From NCBI RefSeq assembly GCF_014274465.1, contig NZ_CP060394.1, forward strand, positions 620,001 through 684,000: a stretch of DNA of 64,000 nt, read 5' to 3'. This DNA is from Alloacidobacterium dinghuense (GTDB taxonomy: Bacteria > Acidobacteriota > Terriglobia > Terriglobales > Acidobacteriaceae). A program made the position numbers and the translations under genes. This document shows, piece after piece, positions 43,316 to 52,867 of this stretch (its first letter is position 1; each line of letters opens with the position of its first letter). The notes beneath the pieces are model-generated. The model was not told where the DNA came from. It searched no databases and worked only from the letters and a program-made list of their open reading frames with translations.

Positions 43316-44662
43316 TCAATCCTCTATGGCGAGAGCCGCAGATGTCCAGAAGTCGAGGCAGACATTCGGCGGAGTGGGAGATGTCCACGCTCGCTGGGTT
43401 AAAAGGAGGGTTGAGAGGCCGTCCCTCGGATCGGCGAACCACGATGTGCCGAGGCCACCATTCCAGCCGAAGCTCCCGACGCTTCCCGCGATATCGGTGT
43501 GCTTGGTGACGATGGACATGCAGAAGCCCCAGCCATGATTGTCAAAATAGCCGGGAGTAAGGCCAGAGATTGCCTTTTGCTCGGGAGTCAGCTGATCGGT
43601 TCTCATCAACTCGATTGATTTCTGGGAAAGGATGCGCTCGGGACCACGCTTGCCGGTATTCAGCAGCGACTCACTGAAGGCGAAGTAGTCATCGACGGTG
43701 GAAACCAAGCCACCGGCTCCGGACGGAAAGGCAGGGGGGCGGCTCCATTGGCCGCCATCAGCTTCATCAAATACTTCAAGCTTGCCTGTTTGTGGATTGA
43801 GCCAATAGCTGGTTGCAAATCGGTTGATCTTGGCTGCCGGTACGCTGAAGTCAGAGTCCTTCATGGCGAGTGGCCCGAAGATGCGCTCGCGCAAGAAAGC
43901 CTCGAATGGCTGGCCAGAGGCGCGAGCGATGAGCACGCCAAGAACGTCTGCGGGGGTGTCGTACATCCACATCTCGCCGGGCTGGTGCATGAGCGGGAGG
44001 GTGCCCAGGCGGTGAATCCATTCGTCAGGAGCGGGCTTGGTCGCGGGGTTCGGCGCGCCCATGCCGATCTGGAGTTCATTCGCGGCTTTCAGGATCGGGT
44101 AAGCGTCAGGGGCCGCGACCATCTGGCCAAAGCCCATGCGGAAGGTCAGCAGATCGCGTACGGTGATGGGGCGCTTTGCCGGTACCGTGTCGTCTAGCTT
44201 TGCGTCGATTCTTTTGAGGACGCGGCGATTGGCGAGTTCGGGCAGGAGGTGATCCACGGGGTCGTCCAGACGTAGGACGCATTCCTCAACCAGGATCATG
44301 GTCGCTGCGGCAGTAATCGGCTTGGTCATGGAGGCGATGCGAAAGATAGTGTCGCGCTGCACGGGATTGGTCTCGCCGATCTTCTTCATGCCGACCGCAT
44401 CGACGTCGATCTGGCCGCGGCGGCTCACGAGCGTGACGATTCCGGGTACTTCGCCACTGTCGACGTAGCCGGACATGACGCCGTGCATCCGGTTCAGGCC
44501 CTTGGCAGACAGACCTGAAGCAGGTGCTGCCTTCGATTCTGCGCTCACCCCCTTCGGTGGCGCTTTTGTAGCGGCGGACATAGACATATTGGATGGCGCG
44601 ACGACGGCAGCGGAGGCTGCCGCGCCCTTCAGGAAAGTGCGACGATCGACGCCTGTCGTCAT
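43316..44662 (-). CDS. Serine hydrolase, class C beta-lactamase family, Tat-exported
   Basis: A 448-aa protein. It starts [20 protein letters not shown], a Tat signal with the twin-arginine RRTFLK. The catalytic SxxK is S111-M-T-K114 ([12 protein letters not shown]); a Tyr motif and the C-terminal WGGLGTSWF-like block follow, as in EstB-type esterases and D-aminopeptidases. It probably hydrolyses esters or peptides outside the cytoplasm. An upstream frame to 44791 would bury the Tat signal, so ATG 44662 is preferred. Confidence 0.9.
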   Translation of the reverse strand: MTTGVDRRTFLKGAAASAAVVAPSNMSMSAATKAPPKGVSAESKAAPASGLSAKGLNRMHGVMSGYVDSGEVPGIVTLVSRRGQIDVDAVGMKKIGETNPVQRDTIFRIASMTKPITAAATMILVEECVLRLDDPVDHLLPELANRRVLKRIDAKLDDTVPAKRPITVRDLLTFRMGFGQMVAAPDAYPILKAANELQIGMGAPNPATKPAPDEWIHRLGTLPLMHQPGEMWMYDTPADVLGVLIARASGQPFEAFLRERIFGPLAMKDSDFSVPAAKINRFATSYWLNPQTGKLEVFDEADGGQWSRPPAFPSGAGGLVSTVDDYFAFSESLLNTGKRGPERILSQKSIELMRTDQLTPEQKAISGLTPGYFDNHGWGFCMSIVTKHTDIAGSVGSFGWNGGLGTSWFADPRDGLSTLLLTQRAWTSPTPPNVCLDFWTSAALAIED

Positions 44663-44866
44663 GCTCTCACTCGAACACTCAAGGTTTTCTCCTACATGTT
44701 CATGAGCGCTTTCTGCTACGAGGAAAACGTAGTGGCACGGATGGAAAAATGCAACTGGTTTGAGCTGGGAGGGTTCAAGCGGGCGATTCAATTGGCGGCG
44801 CCGACGCGAGCGAGTATCGCGTCGGCGAGAGAAAAGTGTTTCAGGCTCGTTTCATTGTTTCCGGAA

Positions 44867-46228
44867 TCAGCTTTGCGTTGCGATCTGTGATGCTGACCGT
44901 TCCTGCCATTTTCCGCGGGTGAAATCGGGGAACCTGGCTGGCGCGCTGCCATTGGCTACTGAAGCGGTGCTGAGTGGACCGGGCGCCGACCATGCGGCTG
45001 CATCATAGACATCCATATCTGGCACGAGGCCCTGATGCATGCACTGCAGCAGGCGATAGAGCATGATGTAGTCCATGCCGCCGTGGCCGCCGAGTTTTTG
45101 TGCGATAGCGCCTTCTTCTTTCCAGAGGGGATGCTGGTACTGCTTCCAGTTATCGATGCTGCCCCACGCTTCGCCGCCGGCCTGTTCGTCGAAGTAGATG
45201 CGAGGCGGATAGTCGGCGAACACGCCCTTGGTCCCAGCGATGATGTTGATGCGGTCGTAGGGGTGGGGATTTACCGTGTCGTGTTTCAGCGTAAGGGTGA
45301 GCCCATTTGCGGTCTTGATGAGCGAAGTGTTCATGTCGCCGTTTATGTATCGCTCAGACCATCTGGGATCGGAAGAGGGCACGTGGGCTTTGCGATATTG
45401 TTCAAGCCCATGTTGCGGCGTACTCATGGAGACGAGGTAATCGAAACGGTCGCCGCGCTGAATGCCCATGTAGTTTGCGACCGGGCCCAATCCGTGGGTC
45501 GGGTAGAGATTGCCGTTGCGCTCGGTGTGCACGGTACGACGCCACAGGCCTTCACCTTTATTGGAGAAGAGTTCGTCGCGCAGATCATGGATGTACGCGC
45601 CTTCGCCATAGAGAATGTCGCCGAAGAGTCCGGCATGTACCATGCGGAGAACGAGCGTCTCGTTGTACCCGTAACAGCAGTTTTCGAGCATGATGCAATG
45701 GCGGCGAGTCTGCTCGGATGTGTTGACGAGCTTCCAGCAGTCTTCGATGGTTGTGGCTGCGGGGACTTCGACGCATGTGTGCTTGCCGTGCGTCATAGAA
45801 GCAACAGCCATTTCGACATGCCAATTCCAAGGAGTGGCAATGATGACGAGATCAAGATCGTCTCTTGCAACCAGCGATTCGAATGCGTGATCGCCTTTGG
45901 TGTAGAGCTCGGGCGATTTCTGTCCGGACTTCACAACGAGCGATTGCGCGTGCTCGGCTTTTTCCTGCACGATGTCGCACAAAGCGAGGATCTGTGCATC
46001 GGCTCCCAGAAGGTTTTCGAGAAGGTTGGTGCCTCGGCCTCCGGTGCCGATGATGCCGATCTTCGGATTGACTGGCGTGAATGGCATGCCGATGACGCTG
46101 GATGTGTTGGGCTTCGAAGACTCAGCGTCAAGTTGCGGGAGTGTTGCGCCGATTGCGGTCATGGTTCCTAGTCTAAGAAAGCTCCGGCGAGACAGATCAT
46201 CATGTGAAATAGCCGATTTGTCGTTCAT
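44867..46228 (-). CDS. Gfo/Idh/MocA family oxidoreductase, Tat-exported
   Basis: A 453-aa NAD-dependent sugar oxidoreductase-like enzyme with a Tat signal (SRRSFLRLG). The Rossmann motif GIIGTGGRGTN (residues 58-68), the EVPAATTIEDC region and a GH109-like pattern (HTERNGNLYPTHGLGPVANY) are seen. Relatives remove sugars by an NAD-dependent redox elimination, for example from alpha-N-acetylgalactosaminides. AGGAGAGAG precedes the ATG. The substrate is inferred only from this similarity. Divergent from the HGSNAT-like gene. Confidence 0.9.
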   Translation of the reverse strand: MNDKSAISHDDLSRRSFLRLGTMTAIGATLPQLDAESSKPNTSSVIGMPFTPVNPKIGIIGTGGRGTNLLENLLGADAQILALCDIVQEKAEHAQSLVVKSGQKSPELYTKGDHAFESLVARDDLDLVIIATPWNWHVEMAVASMTHGKHTCVEVPAATTIEDCWKLVNTSEQTRRHCIMLENCCYGYNETLVLRMVHAGLFGDILYGEGAYIHDLRDELFSNKGEGLWRRTVHTERNGNLYPTHGLGPVANYMGIQRGDRFDYLVSMSTPQHGLEQYRKAHVPSSDPRWSERYINGDMNTSLIKTANGLTLTLKHDTVNPHPYDRINIIAGTKGVFADYPPRIYFDEQAGGEAWGSIDNWKQYQHPLWKEEGAIAQKLGGHGGMDYIMLYRLLQCMHQGLVPDMDVYDAAAWSAPGPLSTASVANGSAPARFPDFTRGKWQERSASQIATQS

Positions 46229-46384
46229 CTCTCTCCTGATTTCGATTGGCCTGTTTTCGATAGCTATATGCCTTCGTTTGGTTTTGATTTTACATATAGC
46301 ATTGGTTGAGTACTTTATGCTACCTTACGGCTCATTACGAATTGCTGTTTAAGTCTGGTCTGAGCGGCCAGCAAGGAGGGCTGG

Positions 46385-47623
46385 ATGCACGCCACAGTCA
46401 GCACGCTGAAGGCTGAAGGAATCCGGCCGCCGGTGACTCGAAAAGTTACGATATCGCCGCCCATACGCAATGTTGCGGTCGATGCGTATCGCGGCCTGGT
46501 GATGCTCCTGATGATGGGCGAAGTGATGAGCTTTGCCAAGGTGGCCCGAGCCTTTCCTGACAGCCTTTTCTGGCGCGTGCTGGCATTCAATCAAAACCAT
46601 GTGGAATGGGCCGGCATGAGTCTTCACGACACGATTCAGCCGGGATTTACTTTCCTGGTGGGTGTGGCTCTTCCTTATTCGATAAACAGCCGCATTGTGA
46701 AAGGTCAAAGCTTCGGGAAAATGCTGGCACATACCTTGTGGCGGAGTCTATTGCTCATCGCGCTGGGTATTTTCCTGAGGTCGACACACAGCACCCAGAC
46801 GTATTTCACCTTTGAAGATACGCTGACGCAAATTGGCCTAGGATATACGTTTGCTTTTCTGCTGGCATACTGCAAGCCCAAATGGCAGTGGGCTGCGCTG
46901 GGTGCGATTTTGTTTGCATATTGGCTGGCCTGGGCGCTGTATCCGGTGCCGGGACCGAATTTCGATTACGCTGCCGTTGGCGTTTCGGCGGACTGGCACC
47001 ACAACTTTACCGGGTTTGCTTCTCACTGGAACAAGAATAGCAATCTGGGACAGGCGGTGGATGTCTGGTTCCTGAATCTCTTTCCGCGGGCTTCAAGGTT
47101 TGTCTATAACGATGGCGGCTACCTCACGTCGAGCTTTATTCCAACGCTTGGGACCATGCTGCTTGGCCTTTTCGCAGGTCGATGGTTTCGTGAAGTGGCT
47201 CCGAAGATTCCGATCAAACGCTTTGTGCTGGTTGGATTGGCCCTTATGGCTGCGGCCTTGCTTCTGCATGTGACAGGGATTTGCCCGATTGTGAAGCGCA
47301 TCTGGACGCCTAGCTGGACGCTCTTCAGCGGCGGAGTCTGCTTCCTTTTCCTTGCGTCGTTTTCGTGGTTGATTGACGTCAAAGGGTATCGGCGCTGGGC
47401 CTTCCCGCTGGTTGTGGTCGGTATGAATTCGATTGCGGCATACCTGATCGCTCATTTGTGGGAAGACTTCATTATCGAGAACCTGCATATCAATCTCGGA
47501 TCTGCGCCGTTCAGGATCTTCGGCACGGGCCTTGAGCCTTTCATGCTTGGTGTTACGGTGATGCTGATTTACTGGCTCACTCTCTACTGGATGTATCGTA
47601 GAAAACTTTTCCTGCGCATTTGA
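46385..47623 (+). CDS. HGSNAT-like membrane acyltransferase (DUF5009/DUF1624)
   Basis: A 412-aa integral membrane protein with about ten spans. It opens with NVAVDAYRGLVMLLMMGEV, the family's first helix, which includes the conserved D-x-x-R/x-x-G residues, and has the EWAGMSLHDTIQPGFTFLVG block with the family's His. Eukaryotic HGSNAT acetylates glucosamine using acetyl-CoA across a membrane. Bacterial members are uncharacterised; glycan O/N-acylation in the envelope is likely. AAGGAGGG lies 4 bases before the start. Confidence 0.85.
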   Translation: MHATVSTLKAEGIRPPVTRKVTISPPIRNVAVDAYRGLVMLLMMGEVMSFAKVARAFPDSLFWRVLAFNQNHVEWAGMSLHDTIQPGFTFLVGVALPYSINSRIVKGQSFGKMLAHTLWRSLLLIALGIFLRSTHSTQTYFTFEDTLTQIGLGYTFAFLLAYCKPKWQWAALGAILFAYWLAWALYPVPGPNFDYAAVGVSADWHHNFTGFASHWNKNSNLGQAVDVWFLNLFPRASRFVYNDGGYLTSSFIPTLGTMLLGLFAGRWFREVAPKIPIKRFVLVGLALMAAALLLHVTGICPIVKRIWTPSWTLFSGGVCFLFLASFSWLIDVKGYRRWAFPLVVVGMNSIAAYLIAHLWEDFIIENLHINLGSAPFRIFGTGLEPFMLGVTVMLIYWLTLYWMYRRKLFLRI

Positions 47624-47956
47624 CAAGCAATTCCCGAACCTTTTCTCCTGAACGTCGGGCTTTCATCAGGTCTGCTGCATGTGCAGATCTTTTGGATATT
47701 TTCCGAAGAGATAGGCGAAGGTCTCGTTCCCATATCGATCGACCTGCTTGCCAGCCGGTTTGTGCCACCCGAATTTTGTAAAACATCCCATGGTTACTGC
47801 GGGGAATTTCCGCTCCTTCTACCCGTCTACAGTTGTGGTAGTTACTGCCGGAGGCCGCAAATTCACGTCTCCCTCTAAAATACAAATATGAAATAGAATT
47901 TCTATTGAAAAGTGATCGATTGAAGATCTACACTTCGGCTTTTATGCGGGGGCGCA
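47624..47956. other. Intergenic region upstream of the rhamnose operon
   Basis: 333 bp without a supported gene. A perfect 15-bp palindrome at 47892-47906 is listed separately; an AT-rich stretch (AAAATACAAATATGAAAT) lies just before it. Confidence 0.45.
47892..47906. promoter_or_regulatory. Palindrome upstream of the rhamnose operon
   Basis: AATAGAA, a central T, then TTCTATT, 50 bp before the rhamnose isomerase start. Position fits a regulator site. No second copy was found near the divergent rhamnosidase/RhaT transcript, so this is weak. Confidence 0.35.
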
Positions 47957-49147
47957 ATGCATATCGATGATCGCTTTGAGCGGGTCCTGAATCGGGTGGA
48001 CGAGTTCGTAATAGAAATACCTTCCTGGGGATTTGCAAACACCGGCACCCGGTTCGGCAAATTTCTACAGGCAGGGGCGGCGGGAACGCTGGAGGAAAAG
48101 TTTGCGGACGCTGCGCAGGTGCGGGCTCTGACCGGGGCTACGCCGAGCATGGCGTTGCATGTTTTGTGGGATCTGCCGGGCGGCGTAGACGACGCGCCGA
48201 AAGTGAAACGCCTGGTGACCGAGTACGGAGTTCGAGCGGGGTCGATTAATCCGAACCTGTTTCAGGACCAGGAATACAAATTCGGGTCCATCTGCAATCC
48301 GGATGGGAATATCCGGCGAAAAGCCATCGATCATCTGCTCGACTCGGTTGAAATTGCAATGGCACTCGATTCGCAGGATGTGTCGCTGTGGGTGTCTGAC
48401 GGATCGAATTATCCCGGCGCGCAGAGTATTCGCAAGCGCATTCTGTGGGCCGAAGAGGCGATGCAAGCGACGCATGATGCCCTGGCAGATGGCCAGCGGA
48501 TGCTGATCGAGTACAAGCCGTTTGAGCCGGCATTCTATTTCACGGACTTCGCCGATTGGGGAATGGCGGCGAACCTCGCCCGCGTGGCTGGTCCGAAGGC
48601 GCTGGTGCTGGTGGATACGGGGCATCATTATCAGTCGCAGAATATTGAGCAGATTGTTGCGTGGCTGCTGCATTTGCGGCTGCTGGGCGGTTTTCACTTA
48701 AACGATCGCCGCTACGCAGACGATGATTTGACGATTGGCTCAATTGATCCCTATCAGGTTTTTCGCATCTTTCATGAGATTCTGAGTGAGCCGTCTAGCG
48801 ATGTCACGCGCGATGTTGCGTACATGATTGACCAGAGCCACAACATCAAGGGCAAGATGGAAGCGATGGTCCAGACTGTTGTTTCTGCGCAGGAGCTTTT
48901 TGCCAAGGCGCTGCTGGTGGATCGTGACAGGCTGGCGGAATTGCAGGCAGAAGCGAAGACGGTGGAGGCGGAAGAGTGCATGCGCGAGGCTTTCTGGAGC
49001 GATGTGCGGCCTGTGTTGAAGACTTGGCGCGAGCGGCGTGGATTGCCGAAGGATCCACTCAAGGCGCTGCGCGAGAGCGGGTACGTGGAGAAGATTGAAC
49101 GGGAGAGGAGGGCGCGCAACTCGTCGCTTTCCGCCAGCTACGCCTGA
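47957..49147 (+). CDS. rhaI: L-rhamnose isomerase (RhaI type)
   Basis: A 396-aa xylose-isomerase-like barrel that converts L-rhamnose to L-rhamnulose. It has the RhaI-type pattern, not that of E. coli RhaA: FVIEIPSWGFANTGTRF, SMALHVLWDLPGG, RMLIEYKPFEPAFY, VDTGHHYQSQNIEQIV and GGFHLNDRRYADDDL, the last three giving the metal-binding Glu, Asp and His residues. Length is close to that of the Pseudomonas stutzeri-type enzyme. It is the first gene of the rhamnose operon, with the aldolase-dehydrogenase 58 bp downstream. Confidence 0.93.
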   Translation: MHIDDRFERVLNRVDEFVIEIPSWGFANTGTRFGKFLQAGAAGTLEEKFADAAQVRALTGATPSMALHVLWDLPGGVDDAPKVKRLVTEYGVRAGSINPNLFQDQEYKFGSICNPDGNIRRKAIDHLLDSVEIAMALDSQDVSLWVSDGSNYPGAQSIRKRILWAEEAMQATHDALADGQRMLIEYKPFEPAFYFTDFADWGMAANLARVAGPKALVLVDTGHHYQSQNIEQIVAWLLHLRLLGGFHLNDRRYADDDLTIGSIDPYQVFRIFHEILSEPSSDVTRDVAYMIDQSHNIKGKMEAMVQTVVSAQELFAKALLVDRDRLAELQAEAKTVEAEECMREAFWSDVRPVLKTWRERRGLPKDPLKALRESGYVEKIERERRARNSSLSASYA

Positions 49148-49204
49148 GAGTCGTTTGCGATTCGAAACAGGAACAACTTAAATACCGGAAGTGAGGAAGC
49201 AGTC

Positions 49205-51430
49205 ATGTCAGCCACGGTAACGGTAGATCAGAAACTCAAGCTCAAATATCTGGAGGACGGCTGGAATGGGGCTGAGACAGCGCAGATGGACGAGCCGGAA
49301 TTGCTGCGCTATCGCTCCAATCTGCTCGGCTCTGATCTGCGTATTACCAATTTTGGCGGCGGCAACACCAGCTCGAAGATCATGATGAGCGTTCCGTTGG
49401 ACGGGAAGGCTCGGCAGGTTTTGTGGGTAAAGGGGAGTGGTGGCGACCTTGGCAGCATTAAGCGGAGCGGCTTTGCCACGCTTTATCTCGATAATCTGCT
49501 GGCATTGGAGGCGCTCTATAGGGGTGTTGAGTTCGAAGACGAGATGGTGGACTACTATCCGCTGTGCACGTTTGGCGTGAATCCGGTGGCGTCTTCGATT
49601 GATACGGCGCTGCATGGATATCTGCCGTTTCCGCATGTCGATCACCTTCATCCCGACTGCGCGATTGCGTTGGCGGCGTCGGCGAATGGCAAAGAGAAGA
49701 TGGAGGAGTTCAATCGGACTTATGGGCATAAGCTGGTCTGGCTTCCGTGGCAGCGCCCAGGATTTGAGCTGGCCATGATGCTGAAGCACGGAGTTGCGAG
49801 CGAGCCGGGTTGCGATGGCGTGATTCTTGGCGGGCACGGATTGTTCACATGGGGCAACACTCAGCGAGAATGCTATGCCAATACTATTGCGGTGATCGAT
49901 CAGATGACGGACTTCATCGAGAAGCATATTGCGATGAAGGGCGAGAGTATTTTTGGCGGTCAGCGCCGTCAGTCGCTTGATTCAAGGCGTGACGTCGCCA
50001 TGGAGATCCTTCCATTCCTGCGCGGTCGGGTTTCGCAGCAGAAGAGGCTGATTGGCAGCTATAGCGATTTGCCGGAGGTGTTGGAGTTTGTGAATTCCGC
50101 CGATGCGGCGAAGCTTGCTTATCTGGGCACGAGCTGCCCGGATCATTTCATTCGCACTAAGATTCGGCCTCTCTTTGTGGACTGGGATGCTGCGACCGGC
50201 ATTGATTCATTGAAGCAGCAGATTGAGAGCGGGCTGACTCAATATCGTGCTGACTACGCTGCTTACTATAATGCACACCGCGATGCGGAGTCGCCTGCGA
50301 TGCGCGATCCGAATCCGACGATGGTGCTGATTTCAGGTGCAGGCATGTTCAGCTTCGGCAAGAATAAGGCTGAATCGCGGATTACGGGCGAGTTTTACGT
50401 CAATGCGATTCACGTGATGAAGGGCGCTGCGGCGCTTGAAGAAGGGAAGATCGCCGGCCCTGTTCCTCAGAGCAAACCTTCGGGCTCGGCCAATGATTTC
50501 AAAGTTGAAGATAATTATGTGGCCTTGCCTGCATCCGAGGCTTTTCGTATCGAGTACTGGAAGCTCGAAGAGGCGAAGATTCGTCGGCAGCCTCCGGAAA
50601 AAGAGTTGAGCCGACAGGTAGTGCTTGTGGTTGGCGGCGGCAGCGGCATTGGTAGAGAGGTTGCGCTGCTCGCAGCGGAGCGGGGCGCTCATGTCGTGGT
50701 TGCGGATCGCGATCAGGCTGCGGCGCAAAAAGTGGCAGAAGAGACGAACGCGATCTCGGGCAAAGAGACAGCTGTTGCCGCAGCGGTTGACATTCGCAGC
50801 CGCGATTCGATTCGCGCTGCTATGCGGGAGACGGTGGCGAGCTTCGGCGGCATCGATATTCTTGTGAATACCGCTGCTCTGTTTCCTACTTCTCCGGATG
50901 GTGTGATCAGTGAGGCGCAGTGGGCGCTGACACTTGAAGTGAATGTCACGGCAAACTATCTGCTCGTTGAAGAAATCGGCAAATTACTGCGCGACCAGAA
51001 TTTGGCAAGCTGTGTTGTGCTGACCAGCTCGGCGAATGCGGTTGTGCCCAAGAAGGGGAGCGAGGCGTACGACGTAAGCAAGGCGGCACTGAGTCATCTT
51101 GTGCGCGAGCTTGCTGTTTCGCAGGCTCCGTTGGTGCGCGTGAATGGCATCAGTCCGGCGACTGTGGTGAAGGGCTCGACGATGTTTCCACGCGACCGCG
51201 TGATCGCTTCACTCAAGAAGTATGAAATTCCTTTTGATGCGAATCTGAGCGACGAAGAGCTGCGTATGATTTTGGCGAAGTTCTATGCCAAGCGCACGCT
51301 GACACATCAGCCGATTGATCCGCGTATTTGCGCCGAATCGATTCTCTTTCTGGCCGGCCCCAAGGCTCCATGCACGACGGGACATATGATTCCCGTGGAT
51401 GGCGGCTTGACAGACGCATTCCTTCGCTAG
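49205..51430 (+). CDS. Bifunctional rhamnulose-1-phosphate aldolase/short-chain dehydrogenase
   Basis: A 741-aa fusion. Residues 1-430 form the class II aldolase part (TNFGGGNTSSKI, HVDHLHPDCAIALAAS, GGHGLFTWG with metal His residues). Residues 465-741 form an SDR dehydrogenase with the cofactor loop GGGSGIGRE and the catalytic YDVSK. Together they split L-rhamnulose-1-phosphate into DHAP and L-lactaldehyde and oxidise the lactaldehyde to lactate. The kinase gene follows after 5 bp. The fused form is common in soil bacteria using RhaI-type pathways. Confidence 0.95.
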   Translation: MSATVTVDQKLKLKYLEDGWNGAETAQMDEPELLRYRSNLLGSDLRITNFGGGNTSSKIMMSVPLDGKARQVLWVKGSGGDLGSIKRSGFATLYLDNLLALEALYRGVEFEDEMVDYYPLCTFGVNPVASSIDTALHGYLPFPHVDHLHPDCAIALAASANGKEKMEEFNRTYGHKLVWLPWQRPGFELAMMLKHGVASEPGCDGVILGGHGLFTWGNTQRECYANTIAVIDQMTDFIEKHIAMKGESIFGGQRRQSLDSRRDVAMEILPFLRGRVSQQKRLIGSYSDLPEVLEFVNSADAAKLAYLGTSCPDHFIRTKIRPLFVDWDAATGIDSLKQQIESGLTQYRADYAAYYNAHRDAESPAMRDPNPTMVLISGAGMFSFGKNKAESRITGEFYVNAIHVMKGAAALEEGKIAGPVPQSKPSGSANDFKVEDNYVALPASEAFRIEYWKLEEAKIRRQPPEKELSRQVVLVVGGGSGIGREVALLAAERGAHVVVADRDQAAAQKVAEETNAISGKETAVAAAVDIRSRDSIRAAMRETVASFGGIDILVNTAALFPTSPDGVISEAQWALTLEVNVTANYLLVEEIGKLLRDQNLASCVVLTSSANAVVPKKGSEAYDVSKAALSHLVRELAVSQAPLVRVNGISPATVVKGSTMFPRDRVIASLKKYEIPFDANLSDEELRMILAKFYAKRTLTHQPIDPRICAESILFLAGPKAPCTTGHMIPVDGGLTDAFLR

Positions 51431-51435
51431 CTCCT

Positions 51436-52863
51436 ATGCCGGACGACCTTCCTTCAATTGTGGCGATCGATCTGGGCGCGGAGAGCTGCCGCGTCTCGCT
51501 TTTACGTTGGGACGCGCGAAAGCCGCGGATCGAACTGGTGCATCGCTTCAGCAATGCGCCGGTTGAGCACGATGGCGGGTTGTATTGGAATCTTGATCGC
51601 ATCTGCGCGGGTCTGGATGAAGGTCTTGACCGCTGCGCGCAGTTGGTCGATGGGCAAGTCGCTTCGATTGGCGTGGATGGATGGGCGGTCGATTATGTGC
51701 GTCTGCAGGCTGACGGAACTCCGATTGGCGCGCCCCATTGCTATCGCGACATTCGAAATGAAGCGGCTGAGGAAGATGTGCGGCAGCGTATCTCTCCGGA
51801 GGAGATGTTTGCGCTCAGCGGCGTGCAGCCTCTGCGCATCAATACGTTGAACCAATTGGTGGCTGACCGGCTTGGGGGCGTTGCGCAGGATGCGCCATGG
51901 GTGAATCTGCCGGAATATGTGCTGATGCGATTGGGCGGAGAGCGCGTGGCCGAGTTCAGCAATGCGACGCATACGGGATTAGTCGATGCGACGACGAAAA
52001 CCTGGAACAAAGAACTCTTTGAGCGCTCTGGGCTGGATATGTCCGCTGCTCCTTCAAATGTTTCGACCGGCGAGGCGCTTGGAGAGGTGAGAGGCCAGCT
52101 TGCGCAAGAGAGGGTTTTTGCGGGAGCGCGGCTGATTGCGCCTTGCTGTCACGATACGGCTTCAGCGGTTGCAGGCATTCCGATTCTTGGCGATGACTGG
52201 GCATACATCAGTTCCGGAACATGGTCGCTGGTTGGTGCGCTTCTTGATCATTCGGTTTGCAGTCGGGAAGCGTTTCAGGCTGGATTCACGAATCTTGGCG
52301 CGGCGGGCGGCCAAATCTGTTTTCACAAGAATGTGAATGGCATGTGGCTTTTGAAGCAGTGCCTTGCTCAACTTTGTCCGGATGACAAGATGTGGCCAAT
52401 GCTAGAACTTGTCGCAGCGGCGGAATCGCTGCCTGCGCCAAAACATCTTCTGGACGTCGACGATCCTGAGCTGCTTCTGCACGGCAATATGGCGTCGCGC
52501 ATCAATGTGCAGCTTGAGCGGCGAGGGCTGGCTCCGTTGGATGAGCGCGCTTCTGCAATGCCCCAGTTTGCATCGCTGATTTTTCACAGCCTGGCTGCGC
52601 GTTATGCGGAAGTGTTGAAGAACGCCGCGGCGATTACGGGCAAGAAGCTGAAGCGGCTCTCGATTGTTGGCGGGGGTAGCCTGAATCAGTTTCTGAATCG
52701 CCTCACGAGTGAGGCTACAGGTCTGGAGCTTACCTGCGGCGTTGCTGAAAGCTCGACGGTTGGGAATTTCGCAATTCAGCTTGCGGTGCTGGAGAGCGCC
52801 GGCGGATCGCGGGAGCGAATTGCACACTGGGCCGGCGCCCTTGCCAGCATGCACGAGTGTTGA
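51436..52863 (+). CDS. rhaB: Rhamnulokinase
   Basis: A 475-aa FGGY-family kinase that phosphorylates L-rhamnulose. It begins SIVAIDLGAESCRVSLLRWD, the phosphate-1 loop, has ASIGVDGWAVDYVRLQADG, and ends with RLSIVGGGSLNQFLNRLTSE, the adenosine-binding motif. ATG 51436, 5 bp after the previous stop, is chosen; a longer frame to 51328 lies inside the aldolase fusion. It is the last gene of the operon and ends 4 bp before the convergent rhamnosidase stop. Confidence 0.94.
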   Translation: MPDDLPSIVAIDLGAESCRVSLLRWDARKPRIELVHRFSNAPVEHDGGLYWNLDRICAGLDEGLDRCAQLVDGQVASIGVDGWAVDYVRLQADGTPIGAPHCYRDIRNEAAEEDVRQRISPEEMFALSGVQPLRINTLNQLVADRLGGVAQDAPWVNLPEYVLMRLGGERVAEFSNATHTGLVDATTKTWNKELFERSGLDMSAAPSNVSTGEALGEVRGQLAQERVFAGARLIAPCCHDTASAVAGIPILGDDWAYISSGTWSLVGALLDHSVCSREAFQAGFTNLGAAGGQICFHKNVNGMWLLKQCLAQLCPDDKMWPMLELVAAAESLPAPKHLLDVDDPELLLHGNMASRINVQLERRGLAPLDERASAMPQFASLIFHSLAARYAEVLKNAAAITGKKLKRLSIVGGGSLNQFLNRLTSEATGLELTCGVAESSTVGNFAIQLAVLESAGGSRERIAHWAGALASMHEC

Positions 52864-52867
52864 TGCG

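Noticed and set aside
45035-46171. 378-codon plus-strand frame
   Set aside because: Fully antisense to the Gfo/Idh/MocA oxidoreductase; no ribosome site or domain.
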